Assembly (NCBI GenBank): GCA_026874595.1
Contig: CM049314.1
Coordinates: 29,895,729 to 29,959,728 of the forward strand
DNA length: 64,000 bases
DNA from: Sipunculus nudus
Taxonomy: Eukaryota > Annelida > Sipuncula > Golfingiida > Sipunculidae
Direction of reading: 5' to 3'
Shown here: positions 13,315-27,300 of the stretch, one piece after another
How the letters are laid out: every line of letters begins with the position of its first letter
Numbering within the stretch: position 1 is the first letter of the stretch
Translations under genes and position numbers: made by a program
The notes under the pieces: model-generated
The model's database searches: none
What the model was told of the DNA's origin: nothing
What the model saw: the letters and a program-made list of their open reading frames with translations, nothing else

Positions 13315-13545
13315 GTATTATGGTATGGTATATTATGGTAATGTATAGAATTATACGGTTTACGGTACGGTATGTATGGTATGGTATCTTATGGTATGGT
13401 ATGTAATTGTATGATATGGCATGGCATGTTATGGTATTGGTTATGTTATGGTTTTGGTTATGGTATGGTATGGTATGGTATGGTATTGGGAGTGTTATAG
13501 TATATGGTATAATGTTAATGTTATGATATATGGTTTCATAAGATG
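13315..13545. repeat. Degenerate GGTAT/TATGG pentanucleotide repeat
   Basis: TATGGTATGG modules are repeated with many variants (TATGGTATTG, TATGTTATGG). Confidence 0.85.
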
Positions 13546-13814
13546 AATGTCACCGATTGAAAGGTGTAACAAAAAAGAATTAAGCAATGTGTCATTCAAA
13601 ATTATTTGTTAAATCGACAAAATATCCGGTAATAGTATCCAGACAAGCAAAGATGCCATGGCAGCCTCACAAAGATTAGGCCTATCTTGTGTTATGAATG
13701 GAGATGATGACATGTTAATGTTCAGATACAGTTCATGTGTCATATATTCATGTGTCATACATTTACATGTATAGTTCATTTGAGATAAATATAGGGTTTT
13801 AAAGCATAATATTA

Positions 13815-14222
13815 CACCAGCTTATGTGGCTCAGGGGTACAGCACGGGACTCAAAGCCGGGAGATCGTGAGTTCGAATCTCAGCCGAGGTGGAGAAATCA
13901 TTCAGGGTTGGTCCACACCCAGGGTGAGTGTTCTGCAGGATTAATTGAGAGACTGTGCCCAACAGCCGTGTTTCACTAAAAAACGAGTGCGCCTTTCGGG
14001 GGTGGGGGAGGGGGGGGGGGTCTTTCCCTCGATGTTATGACCCAGCAATGGGGATGACACACACCCAGGACCCGTAGGAGTGGAACACCGAGCCTGGTTG
14101 ACACTAGAATAATCGGATAGAAGCCCCTGTCACGTAGTTCGATACCGGAATGGAACTCTGCAGATTTATATAGTACAAATTTAGCAAGCATTAAAAAACA
14201 GAGCCGGTTACCTCCACAAATA
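13815..14222 (+). mobile_element. tRNA-derived SINE, full length (about 408 bp)
   Basis: The head (13,815-13,895) resembles a tRNA gene, with an A-box-like TGGCTCAGGGGTACAG and a B-box-like GAGTTCGAATCTC forming a T arm. It has no clean acceptor stem, so it is not a tRNA gene. The body carries CCAGGGTGAGTGTTCTGCAG, GTGTTTCACTAAAAAACGAG, GACCCAGCAATGGGGATGAC and TTACCTCCAC at the end. It is flanked by imperfect direct repeats of about 48 bp (from 13,767 and 14,223), which may be an unusually long target duplication. Confidence 0.8.
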
Positions 14223-14964
14223 ATGTATAGTTCATTTGAAAGAAATAAAGGTTTTTAAAGAAATAATGATATACTGGCACTTCCTCGGCTAGACCGTCAC
14301 CTCTGTATAATATTTCATGGCAATCTAACAAAGTATAGTTTAGATATCTTTTACACAAACTAGACAACAAATAGAGCATATACAGTTTTCAATTTTATTG
14401 GCGGATAGTTTCAAACAATAATAACACTACCATCACGTCACACGCACTTGTATTAATCCAGGCCCCTTCTACCGTTTCACGCCGGGGTAACTGATTTCTC
14501 AGAAAGTAAAGTTTCCTCCCAATTATGATAAAAAACGTAATTTGTTAAAATAACAATAGCTTACTGTGTTATGAGTCACACAACACATGACATCTATTGC
14601 CAGGCATCAGGCGTAATACATGGTATTTTTTCTGATGTATGCCATGGTTTGGATCCAGCATTTTGTATTTCCCTCAGTTCGTTAGAAAGTGTTACTTAAT
14701 TTTTCTTGGAATTTAACAACACTGTATTCTCATGAATACATATAATATAAAATTCCACCCCTATATTGTATACTTAGTAAGGATGACAAATGCCACCAGG
14801 GTGTACCTGAATGTACGTACTCTAAAACACCCCAGATGTCGCTGGCTTGACTACATCTTTCCAATCCATCACTTAAGAGAATCATGCGTGTTACCACAGA
14901 AATTGTTGTCTTGAGCTGAGCTCTATACAAATAAGGCCCTAATCCTGGACCAAATGGTTTTCAT

Positions 14965-15230
14965 TGTTGCATCCGTCAAGAGGGTATGCATTCATTCCTG
15001 TTCGGGTGTGTGTATTTGTGTGGAATGGATCAATGAAGAATCGATTGGATTTCGGTATGGGTCCGGAACAGGATCCGGATTCAGGAATGTCATCAAATAA
15101 TATTCACAAATGCAAGGTCTCTTATACACGAATGAACCTGGGAAAATGGGTCCGAATAAGTTTAAACGAATATGGTTTTGCGAGATTAGCGAAGGTTGTC
15201 ATTCCTTAGAATGCAGATTTATAGTTTATT
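14965..15230 (+). repeat. Dispersed repeat family R1, copy
   Basis: GGGTATGCATTCATTCCTGT, TCGATTGGATTTCGGTATGG, ACGAATGAACCTGGGAAAAT and CATTCCTTAGAATGCAGATT appear in order. Confidence 0.7.
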
Positions 15231-16801
15231 CATGTTTTACTTTATTGTAAAACGATTTCAATCAGGGCCTGAACAAATACATTAGATAATAGAATTAATG
15301 GCTTTACTGTTTGAAAATTCGTAAACATACCTTTCTTAGTGGTTTCAGAAAATCTAATACTGGTAAAACCTGTCTTAGCGGATACCTTCATATAGTGGCC
15401 ACTCTATGCAGTAGGCATGCATATTTTGACAGACACCTTTTTTCTCTCCTTCTATTCATTATGTTGCTTTCTTGGTCTCCATAAAGTGGCCATCTCAACC
15501 AAGCTGGCCCAGTCAAGGTTGCCCAGATAACTGAAGTTTCACTGTACATATAACTGTCCTTATGGTCGTTATCCTCTTTAACTCTGACACTTTCCTGTAC
15601 TTTATTGGCAAAATACAGTAAGACCTCTATAAAACGGACACCCGTTGGGTTGGAGCCAATCTGCCCAGTTTATAGTTTCCTTTAATACAAAAGTAATGAA
15701 CCCTATCTATATTATAATGACAGGGCTAATAATAGACTTTTGTCACACATCTTCTCGGTGGTTACGCTATATGACCGTTTTCGGAAATTATGCAAAAATG
15801 AAAAATGTGTTCTTGGGTGGGTGAGGGGAGGGGGGGGGGGGACCATTTCCCATGTTTTCACCAAAACCCTAAGATATTTCACTTTATTTCACAGGTAGCG
15901 ATTGCAGCGATAGTATAATCATTACTTAGGAGAAAAGCTTCAAAAACTCCCCACTATATATAGTTACCCACTTCATTGAGGTGGCCATTAAAAGTGGTTC
16001 GGATGTATAAAATATATTGAGGTTACCATACCAAGAGCAAGGTGCTACAGATGTATAAATAAGACTTACTTCGGATATCAGCTTTTTATAAAGACTGGAA
16101 AAATAACAGCCAATTAATGTTTTGTGATAACCGTCCAATAAAAAAATGCTTCCCTGTATATCTTATTTAAGTTACTGAAAAGTTTGACCAAGTTTGACAC
16201 ATGCAACGAATCACTGGATTATTGTATGATTTAATAAAGTAATTCATTATACTCAATATTTCCGCATGGATCTATTTATATGAATCTGTTGGCAGTCATA
16301 ATTATCACAGTAACAATTTCAATAATCGTGCCTATATATTTGAATCCCAGCTTGTATCCTTAAACTACCAATGGCATGTGCTGTGAATCATCAAATGTGG
16401 TTGACAAAATGTTGGGATTCGTGGAAAAGTCACACCAGTTAACAAACAGACATTCACGTGTAATTAGGCTATTCAGGGCGATTAGTTTTGGAAGTCTTCG
16501 GCCCTAGCTCTCTGTCGAGATGGGATGTAGGCCTATGTTTGCTTTTTAAGGGACGATAGAGGTTATTGATTTCATCTGTCGTTAGATATATTAATGAATA
16601 AATTACTATGGACGTGTTCCCAGTATTTCAAGACAAAATCAAGTCGGACAAGACAAGAAGGCTTTGTGGGGAGGGCCGCTCTCTAAAATCGCAGAACACA
16701 TATAAAGCGCCCGGGGCGATAATTAGATTATTTACGGTAAACTATTAGCTTTTAACCCTCGGGGGATTTACATGTTTTATTTAACTAAAAATATTATATT
16801 A

Positions 16802-16802
<1 letters not shown>

Positions 16803-16870
<68 letters not shown>
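16803..16870. repeat. TA microsatellite
   Basis: An unbroken TA run of about 66 bp. Confidence 0.97.
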
Positions 16871-16874
<4 letters not shown>

Positions 16875-17164
16875 GTACATGACCTCTGTGGTTTCTTCAT
16901 AGCAAAAAACAACTGACCTGATTTAACCTATACAGCTCGGGACTGTAACCAGATGCGGTCATGTATATTCCCTAGACTTGTGGTTCTTTCATGTGGTTAA
17001 ATGAGGACATGCCAGTGTTTATATATTTGATGCTTTCCAAGTGTCTCCTCAATACAAATCTTACGTATTTATCTGTACTTGAAGATTACATACATGTGGA
17101 CTTGCCAGTCTCCTAAACATATGAAGGGATTTACTATAGTAAGGCAAATTTCATGTAGTTGTTT

Positions 17165-17570
17165 TCATCTTAGTGATGTAGGAATCGAGCCCGAGTTCGA
17201 GGTCCGGATCGGACTCAAGTCTGAACTGAGTACAGGGTCGAGCTCAGACTTGTTTTGACTCGAGGGGGGGAGGGAGAGGGTTCGTAGGCAGGACTCAGGG
17301 AATCAGGCCGGGTCAATGTCGACTACGTGCGACTATGTGCGAAATGTATACAAAACTTTACAAAAGCAAGTTAAGACAATATACCCAGCGTTATCTAGCT
17401 ATGCATCGGAAGATAATAAATAAAACTGTGAAGTATAATTAATCATTAAATAACTAACATAGAAATACACATGTTACTCTCCAATTTTCGCAAAAGATCT
17501 TTTACACTGGACTCGAACTTGATCTTGAACCTCAAGGACTATATATAGGACTTGCGCCTGTTGTCAGCTC
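17165..17570. repeat. GACTCG-rich dispersed repeat region
   Basis: It carries GAATCGAGCCCGAGTTCGAG, GGACTCAAGTCTGAACTGAG and TTTACACTGGACTCGAACTT. Similar text is at 1,795-1,905, 12,466-12,500 and 13,135-13,265. It is probably a dispersed family; boundaries are unclear. Confidence 0.45.
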
Positions 17571-19099
17571 GACTACGACACAAGCTGCGTCTGTCAACAC
17601 TACCCTGGGTTACCTGTGTCGTAGATATTAGACTGTTAAGCCCACTACATAAACCAAATTGTAACAAAACATATAACTTCCAAATATTCAAGAAATCTAA
17701 ATACTTTGAAATCTTTGTACTACTCCCTGTTTCACAAACAAAGATAGCTATTCATGAAGAGGTTCCATCTGGCAGATTAACTTAAAATCTTTTAATCCGA
17801 TGCAATTACATCTATATTAGGCAGATATACAGTTGTATTTATTTTAAGATAATTTTCTACTTTCAAACCATAAAATAGTGAAACAGAGCATAAAATCATT
17901 TTTTTTTTTTTGCCTTCAGTGACCTGAATATAAGAAGTACAGGGGAAAAGAAACAAATAATATTTGCGTAAGTTTTTTTTTTTTTTTTTTTTGCTGTTTT
18001 TAAAATGAAAAAAAAAATAATGAAGGAGCCGATTAGGAATGGAGAATCATTCTTTGAACAAATCTATGTTGTAAACATAAATGAACGTAAACCAAATGAA
18101 AATTATCTTAAGTTTTCTATACTTGCCTCTAAATATCGCTTACAGATTAAGAAATATAAATCATGTACGTCTTGTGTTGTCTTTATTTAAAAACAACTCT
18201 CATTTTTTTCCATAAATCAATACCTGTACGAGAGATCGTGTATCTTTCGTTTGGTTTAAATCGTTACAAATGTATCACAATTCTGGCTTTCCATCTCTAA
18301 CCTCAAACACAAGGAATGTTTTCTCCTCCAGTCACCAGAGGCCGCTACGCGACGGTATATCCTCCGCACAGTGCCGAGACCGCTTATTGAGGCCAAAACA
18401 GGGTGGTTTCTCAGGAATCTTGAGCGTCAGTTTTGACAGCACCTCCATCGCATACAAATAATATGATTTTCAGCAGAAATTTTTCGAATTTTTACCTCGA
18501 GCCACTTGGACATTTCTTTAAAAAATAGTAAAATCTCTATAAAATTACGTTTTGTTTTGATTAGACTTTCCTTGGTAATAAAACAATGCTGTACATGTAT
18601 TATTGTGTTGTACCTTGATCATAAGAATATGTATATCTAAAATTAATCATAAAAAAGGCTAGAATAAATCGTTAAGCCCTTCTAATTTAGGCAAATAACT
18701 GAGAACTAAGTCTTATTTTTTTAACCAAAAATCTACAAAGCACTGTTATTATTATTGTTGTAACAAAAAAAAAAGTATTTAAAAAATCTGCACAAAGTAT
18801 CCATAATCTTACATATTTAATAGACCCACTCCCTAAATATCAGTGTTATCAGCGCTACAATTAATCACCCCGCATTTAGAAAATTGAGAAATTTAGCTGA
18901 TGCGCATCCCGTATTGCGCTGCCAATCACGTGCTGACATATCATATGCACACTGTAGCACAACGGTTTCTCCTAAACACTCATGAAACTTATATACACTT
19001 ATCAGATGAATATTTTTACATGGACTGCTATAAATTTGAAAACAAAGGTTAAGGTACCTCATGGTTTCATTAGATTTGATACAACTTATTATCGAGGAC

Positions 19100-22000
19100 T
19101 CTCCTAAATACTGTTTGATGAAGGCATATCATTAGGATGATTGGATCAAACGGATACCTGCTCAAGAAGAGTGACTCCATATTCAGGTTGACTGGATATA
19201 TTTAGGGGTTCCGGGATCATAGGGATGACTGGGTCATTAGGATGAAAGGGTCATACAAATAGTTGAATCAAAAGTACGACTCGATCAAAAGGACGACTCG
19301 ATCAAAAGGATGACTCGATAAGAAGAATGACTTGATCAAGATTACCCAATCATAATGATGACTGGTTCATAACAATGACGGGATTATAAAAATGACTGAA
19401 TAAGAAGAATGACTGGATCAAGATGATGACTGGATCAGGACGACTCAGTGATTATGATGAATGGTTCATAACAAGGACGGGATTATAAAGATGAATGGAT
19501 AAGAAGAATGACTGGATCAAGATGACATAATCATAATGATGACTGGTTCATAACAAAGAGGGGATTATAAAGATGACTGAATAAGAAGAATGACTTGATC
19601 AGGTTGACTCAATCATAATGATGACTGGTTCATAACAATGACGGGATTATAAAAATGACTGGATAAGAAGAATGACTGGATCAAGATGACTCAATCATAA
19701 TGACTGGTTCACAACAATGACGGGATTATAAAAATGACTGGATAAGAAGAATGACTGGATCAGGATGACTCAATAATTAATGATGACTGGTTCATAACAA
19801 TGATGGGATTATAAAGATGACTGGATAAGAAGAATGACTGGATCAAGATAACTCAATCATAATGACTGGTTCATTACAATGATGGAAGTATAAAGATGAC
19901 TTGATAAGAAGAATCACTGGATCAGGATGACTCAATCATAATGATGACTGGTTCATGACAATGACCCTGATTATAAAGATAACTTGATAAGAAGAATGAT
20001 TGGATCAGGATGATGAATGGATCAGGACGACTCAATGATAATGATGAATGGTTCATAACAAGGACGGGATTATAAAGATGAATGGATAAGTAGAATGACT
20101 AAATCAAGATGACTCAATCATAATGATGACTGGTTCATAACAATGACGGGATTATAAAGATGACTGAATAAGAAGAATGACTTGATCAGGTTGACTCAAT
20201 CATAATGATGACTGGTTCATAACAATGACGGGATTTTAAAAATGACTGGATAAGAAGAATGACTGGATCAAGATGACTCAGTCATAATGACTGGCTCACA
20301 ACAATGACGGGATTATAAAAATGACTGGATAAGAAGAATGACTGGATCAAGATAACTCAATCATAATGACTGGTTCATAACATTTATGGAAGTATAAAGA
20401 TGACTGGATAAGAAGAATGACTGGATCAAGATGACTCAATCATAATGATGACTGGTTCATAAAATGACCCGGATTATAAAGATAACTTGATAAGAAGAAT
20501 GACTGGATCAGGATGATGACTGGATCAGGACGACTCAATGATAATGATGAATGGTTCATAGCAATGACGGGATTATAAATATGACTGGATAAGAAGAATG
20601 ACTGGATCAAGATGACTCAATCATAGTGATGACTGGTTCATAACAATGACCCGGATTATAATGATAACTTGATAAGAAGAATGACTGAATCAGGATGACT
20701 CAATCATAATGATAACTGGTTCATAACAATGACCCTGATGATAAAAATAACTTGATAAGAAGAATGACTGGATCAAGATGACTCAATCATAGTGATGACT
20801 GGTTCATGACAATGACCCTGATTATAAAGATAACTTGATAAGGAGAATGACTGGATCAGGAGGACTCAATGATAATGATGACTGGTTCATAACAATGACG
20901 GGATTATAAAGATAACTTGATAAGAAGAATGACTGGATCAAGATAAGTCAATCATAATGATGACTGGTTCATAACAATGACGGGATTATCAAGACGACTG
21001 GATAAGAAGAATGACTGGATCAAGATGACTCACTCATAATGATGACTGGTTCATAACAGTGACGGGATTATAAAAATGACTGGATAAGAATGACTGGATC
21101 AAGATGACTCAATCATAATGACTGGTTCATAACATTAGTGGAAGTATAAAGATGACTGGATAAGAAGAATGACTGGATCAGGATGACTCAATAATTAATG
21201 ATGACTGGTTCATAGCAATGACCCTGATTATAAAGATAACTTGATAAGAAGAATGAATGGATCAGGGTGATGACTGGATCAGGACGACTCAATGATAATG
21301 ATGAATGGTTCATAACAATGACGGGATTATAAAGATGACTCGATAAGAAGAATGACTGGATCAAGATGACTCAGTCATAATGACTGGCTCACAACAATGA
21401 CGGGATTATAAAGATGACTGGATAAGAAGAATGACTAGATCAGGATGACTCAATCATAATGATGACTGTTTCATAACAATGACCCTGATTTCAAAGATAA
21501 CTTGATAAGAAGAATGACTGGATCAGGATGACTCAATCATAATGATGACTGGTTCATAACAATGACCCAGATTATAAAGATAACAGGATAAGAAGAATGA
21601 CTGGATCAGGATGACTCAATCATAATGATGACTGGTTCATAACAATGACCCTGGTTATAAAGATGACTTGATCAGAAGAATGACTGGATCAAGATGACTC
21701 AATGATAATGATGAATGGTTCATAACATTGATGGGATTATAAAGATGACTGGATAAGAAGAATGACTGGATCAAGATGACTCAATCATAATGATGACTGG
21801 TTCATAACAATGACACGTATTATAATGATAACTTGATAAGAAGAATGACTGGATCAGGATGATTCAATCATAATGATGACTGGTTTATTACAATGACCCT
21901 GATGATAAAGATAACTTGATAAGAAGAATGACTGGATCAAGACGACTCAATCATAGTGATGACTGGTTCATAACAATGACCCTGATTATAAAGATAACTT

Positions 22001-22540
22001 GATAAGAAGAATGACTGGATCAAGATAACTTAATCATAATGATGACTGGTTCATAACAATGACGGGATTATAAAGATGATTGAATAAGAAAAATGACTGG
22101 ATCAAGATGACTCAATCATAATGATGACTGGTTCATAACAATGATGGGATTGAAAAAGATGACTGGATAAGAAGAATGACTGGATCAAGATGACTCAATC
22201 ATGATGATGACTGGTTCATAACAATGATGGGATTATAAAGATGACTGGATAAGAAGAATGACTGGATCAAGATGACTCACTCATAATGATGACTGGTTCA
22301 TAACAATGACAGGATTATAAAGATGACTGGATAAGAGGAATGACTAGATCAGGGTGACTCAATCATAATGACACTGGTTCATAACAATGACGGGATTATA
22401 AAGATAACTGGATAAGAAGAATGACTGGATCAAGATGACTCAATCATAATGATGACTGGTTCATAACAATGACCCAGGTTATAATGATAAATTGATAAGA
22501 AGAATGACTGGATCAGAAGGGTGACTGGCACGTTCTTGTA
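19100..22540. repeat. Large minisatellite, about 82-bp higher-order unit, about 40 copies
   Basis: The unit reads roughly GATAAGAAGAATGACTGGAT, CAAGATGACTCAATCATAAT, GATGACTGGTTCATAACAAT, GACGGGATTATAAAGATGAC and is repeated about every 82-83 bp with variants (CCCTGATTATAAAGATAACT). The left edge (19,260-19,330) holds a simpler 18-bp period, GATCAAAAGGATGACTCG. The 82-bp unit therefore probably grew from shorter GACTGGATCA-type modules. No long reading frame crosses it. Confidence 0.95.
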
Positions 22541-22544
22541 TAAC

Positions 22545-24268
22545 AAGCCATTATAATACACACCTACAATTATAACTAAAGACATATGAAATATAATTTT
22601 ATTTTCAATAATTTAAGTTAACAATAATTGCCCAAAACAATATCTTTTCTATAAAATATTTAACTTGACTAACAGATGCCACATGAAACGTCTGTGTACA
22701 AAATGGACCAATTACATGTTTGTGTATATCACATATATTACTTGCACATCATAAAAATGATAATATGATTATATTACAAATATGACACCTTAACATATGA
22801 TATGCCTTGACATTGATATTACAAAGAATATACTGCAGTATGTATTTCTTGCTGCTTAACAAAATTTGATCCTTAGCAGGTAAAATATCTAAGTGCCTTT
22901 CTATAGGTCTATCAATAAATCAGTGAAATATGTATAAGACCAAATGCAGGACTGACCAAAGGTAGTCTTAATTCACAGGTGGTCTTATTTCTTAGGTGGC
23001 CATTCTGACAAGTTTCAATGTATACACTCAAACAGGCATCTATGCATATTCAACACTATCAAATGGTACAAAAAAGCAAATACTGTAGAAAATATAAAAA
23101 GCATCATAAAGTTGGTAAAACTCATGATTTATAATGGGTTAAGGTATATGCATAGCTAAAATATAATTAGAAAGACAGAGTTTGCTAATATGAGTGAAAA
23201 GAGAGTATATTTGAAGAGAACATTGGCACATATCACAGCCTACATTGTGTTATTACTTTTATCACGTTTGTATCACAATATGAGTATGTTATAAAGAACA
23301 CCATATGATAGACTTGCACGGTTTGTGAATAAATATGTTTGGTTGTTTGCACAGAAATTAAAAGGCTTCACAATAATGAGAAGTGGAGGTATGAGTGAAT
23401 TTCTTTAAGAACATATCAAGACAGAGTGCTGTAAACATTTCAATATATGATGATTGTAAAGTTCCATTATATACTTCTTGTAAAATCATATCAGACCTAC
23501 CATTATATATGCTTCTGCATAAAAATGAAATCCTAAAAATAGACATTCATGTCCAAAAAAAGTATATAAAAAAGTCTATGAAAAACTACATGTATATGAA
23601 TATGTATATAAACATGTGTATATAATGATCATACAGGACGAGATGCTAAATACTGAATATCCACCATCACCCAACTCTTATTCTTATATCATTAACATGC
23701 TATTTATAAGAACAATTTTTAGCATGATCTGTACTATACAAGTGTGATATGACCAGGTTAAGGATACCACAGTCATGCCAAAGCTCGTTTTCAAATCGTT
23801 TCACATTAAACAATCCCATCTACTTACCATACATAAATATTCAAAATTTCAGACATAAATATTCAAGAGCAAACTTTGATTTTAAACCTAGGTTAATTAT
23901 CAATCGTATTAACAACAGGACAATAATTAACCATAATGATGTATAAATGAACATCTGAACAACTCATGGTAAATCATAATGATATATGTACATTAATAAA
24001 AAAAATAAATGCAACAAAAAATAAAAACCTCAATTTTTCACTTAAACAGAAACAGTTAATGAGATATCCAATTAAGAAAACACTCTACAATGTATTTTTT
24101 TTTTATTTGTATGTACATGTTACATGACTGTCATGTGATCAGGAATCTTCAGTATTTGATACAAAAATTCCAGATATAGAGCAGAATAATATATCCATAT
24201 AAATGTTGTGCAGTTACAACCTGACTTTTACCATCAACAGTTATCCTGCATAACCATGTCACACATCT
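22545..24268. other. 3' flank of VWA copy A, duplicated near copy B
   Basis: AT-rich, with no gene seen. Blocks such as GATGCCACATGAAACGTCTG, GGCATCTATGCAT, TTTGTGAATAAATATG and AAATAAATGCAACAAAAAAT have counterparts in order at 43.68, 43.89, 44.26 and 47.44 kb. This shows the duplicated block extends beyond the gene. Confidence 0.7.
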
Positions 24269-24310
24269 TTATTTCTATATATTTAACATATAGCTATGCC
24301 AATTTTGTGT

Positions 24311-27300
24311 TTATTTATATTTGTTCATTTTCATTGCTCTCTGCACCATCCTGTTGGTCTGTACTTCATCCAGGTCATCCTCAACCACGTCATAGCTGCC
24401 ACCTGCTGGCGGGGCCTGGAATCAAAAGAATAGTTAAAATATTTTCTCCCTGACTGATTGGCTCATCTAAAAACCCTGCACGGTACATTTTAGGTATCCT
24501 AGGTGACATTGATTATCATATTGCTGTTGGTCTACAATTAAGATACATGATGGAAAAAGCATATAAATAATGTATAATTTTTATGTGGATTAGAGAAAGT
24601 GAAGGAGAGAAGGAGGTAATGAAAGAATAGTGTGGAAAAAGAGAGAGAGAGAATGAGAGAGAGAGAATGGACTGAAGCACTTAAGAGAAAGAGAAATTGA
24701 TAATGTGAACCCTATTAAAATCATGCATTTTCTAGTGTGATATTAACAGAATTGTTTACTATTTTAGATTTTAAAAGCATAGTTTTATAAAAATTTTGAA
24801 GCAACATTGAGCTTACAAATCTAACCTTTGACAGGATATTATAAAGAAAACCATGAAATAATTTTTACCACTGCACCCTCTGCCATCACTGGAGATGATG
24901 GGGCACCAGCTGCTGGAGGAGGAGGGGGAGGAGCTGGTGAGGATGATGACCCACCACCAAACATCCCAAACAGTCCCGACAGAAAACCTCCAGATAAACT
25001 ACTGGCTTCTGCCTTAACAGGTGGTGCTGCCATAGACCGTGGTGCAGCCCTCATTCTGTAAAATATGTGTAAAATATTATACATAAGGATATAAATAAAA
25101 TATTAGTGGGAGAATCAGTTACAAAATTATATATGACGAATATATGAGAGAAAATGACCACTGATTGATTAGTACCAGTAATCAATATTTTATGTATTAT
25201 CTGTATTACAGTGGAATATGCTGTAAAGAAATATACCTAAAATACTGACTTGTACATCATGCTGAAAGGTCAAGGAAATGGGCAGGTTGTTGACAAGTAT
25301 TCATAACACAACATTAAATTTTAATCCTGTTTGTTGTTTTGAGGCCCATTTTTCTTATATCTCTGATATAATAAGAATATTTTTTTCAGGATAATATGAT
25401 AATCTTTTATGTGCATACATAACTTTTTTTGATTGATTATGCAAAAATACAAACAATTTTAAGGATTCATATATGTATATGTATGGATTCATGTTCAAGT
25501 TCAATTCGAGGAAACTGCTCTTCTTTGTTGAAGTCTGCCATTGCCTGCAGCTTCAGGAATAAGAACAAGGGACCCATGGGTCACGTTGCTCAGCTAAATT
25601 TTGGAAAATATTAGCTAATGCAAAATATTTTTTATTTCTATTGGTTTTTCATGTATATTAGCATTTGAAAAGCTATAAGAAAATGTCCCTGCTAAAATGA
25701 ATGAGCTAAAGCATATGCACTGCGTAATAAATGAAACCTGTGGCCTGAAACCATTTAATGATGCACCAAGGCAAAAAATGGGCCTTTGGTAAGTGTTATA
25801 TAAACGTTACATTTCATAAACAAATAATGTGTGAAGGTAAATAAGTTTTCAAAAGTTAGACATATGGCCATATGAGCTGACAATTAATCCCACAAAGTTT
25901 GACCAATATTCCTGATTTTAAAACTAAGTTTTACAGTGTTAATCACACCTAGGCTAGGCCAACTTTAAGAGATATGAATGAAATACTACAAAGTATTTAT
26001 ATCTTCTTAAATCTTGTCAGTTAGCACTTACATTAGATTCTAATATTTTATCACATTTGACTATAAGGATTTAATTCCTGAAATTTTTTTCTCTTAAAAA
26101 AATCAAAATTGTCCAAGTCTCAACAAATAGAATTAATTTAACATTAAAATTAAAAGATTCATCTTGTTTATTAGTCCTGAGTATTGAAGGGGTGGGTGGG
26201 GTTGGGGTCCCTTTTGTTACTGCTTGTTGCTGAAAAAAATGTGAACTTATAAGATTCATCTTGTTTATAGTACAGGTCTGTCAACAGAATGGGGGGGGGG
26301 GGGTGAGAGAGAAAGGCTCCCTGTGGTATTTACTGCAGAAGCCTGATCAAGCTCAACAGGAGAGAAGGCTTGCCCTAGTGATGGGATTACATAACAACAG
26401 CCTGGGGAGCATAGAGAGCTGCACTGAATGACCTACAGTGACCAAAGTGGGCTACTTGACAATGTAAGGGAATACAACAAGAGCCACAGTACTTACAGGA
26501 AAAAAAAAGTGCAGTGGCCAAAGTTGGGCAAAATTTAAGGTACTGATTTTATATTTATGCTAATAACTTAAACAAAAAATTCAGATCTTATTTTTGGTAT
26601 ACAATTGAAACTTGATTAAATGAAGTTATATCCCTGAAAAAAAGTCTCTAGCTTCAGCAATTCTTATGTTAAGTTAGTAAATATATTTCCTGATTTTTTA
26701 CAAGGTGCATTATGTTTGGGCCAATAACTTCAATAAATTAAGCAATACTGACCTAATTTTTGGTATGTACATAGGAAATGTATGGAAGAATATGCCTGTA
26801 TACTATGATCGAATTCAGATCAGTGGTTTTGATATTAGGCAGTCTTGAACTGTAACAATGGGTTTTTAATGGAAAACAGAGGTTTTTCCTTAAAATCTCG
26901 AAGGAACAAAGTCTTAGTGACTTAACTTTCAGTATGGTAGGAGAATTTGGGGACATATAACTGTATGCAAAATTTTGGATTCGTAGGTCCAACAGTTTCA
27001 AAACGTGCCCTGTTAAGTGTTAACGGCCTGGACTGGCAGTATATCTTGATCTTGCTCAATGTCAATAATAATCCTTTTAAATTTAGACAGCATTTTGGTG
27101 GACTTAATATCTGAATTATAAGTTGTTTATTCATTCTGTATAAGAAATCCTACAAGGGCACAGGTGAGTTATTACAACTACGATATGAATGGTAATCCTT
27201 ACCGTGCCATGGATGGCATTCCTCTAGATCTGCTTTCTGTATTTTCTTTAAAGTTTGACTTGACCTCAGCCATTGATTTGAAGTTGGAATAGGCCTTTGC

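Larger units (their letters stand above)
15240..19099. other. Intergenic, no gene supported
   Basis: It holds weak R3-like text (15,360-15,545), a G run at 15,828-15,841, the TA microsatellite at 16.8 kb and a GACTCG-rich region. A GC-richer patch at 18,300-18,440 is not assignable. Confidence 0.55.

Noticed and set aside
13815-13895. A tRNA gene
   Set aside because: A- and B-box-like text is present, but the acceptor stem does not pair and the sequence continues into a SINE body seen elsewhere.
18270-18461. A small exon or gene in the GC-richer patch
   Set aside because: No family match, no convincing splice sites, and frames on both strands are short.
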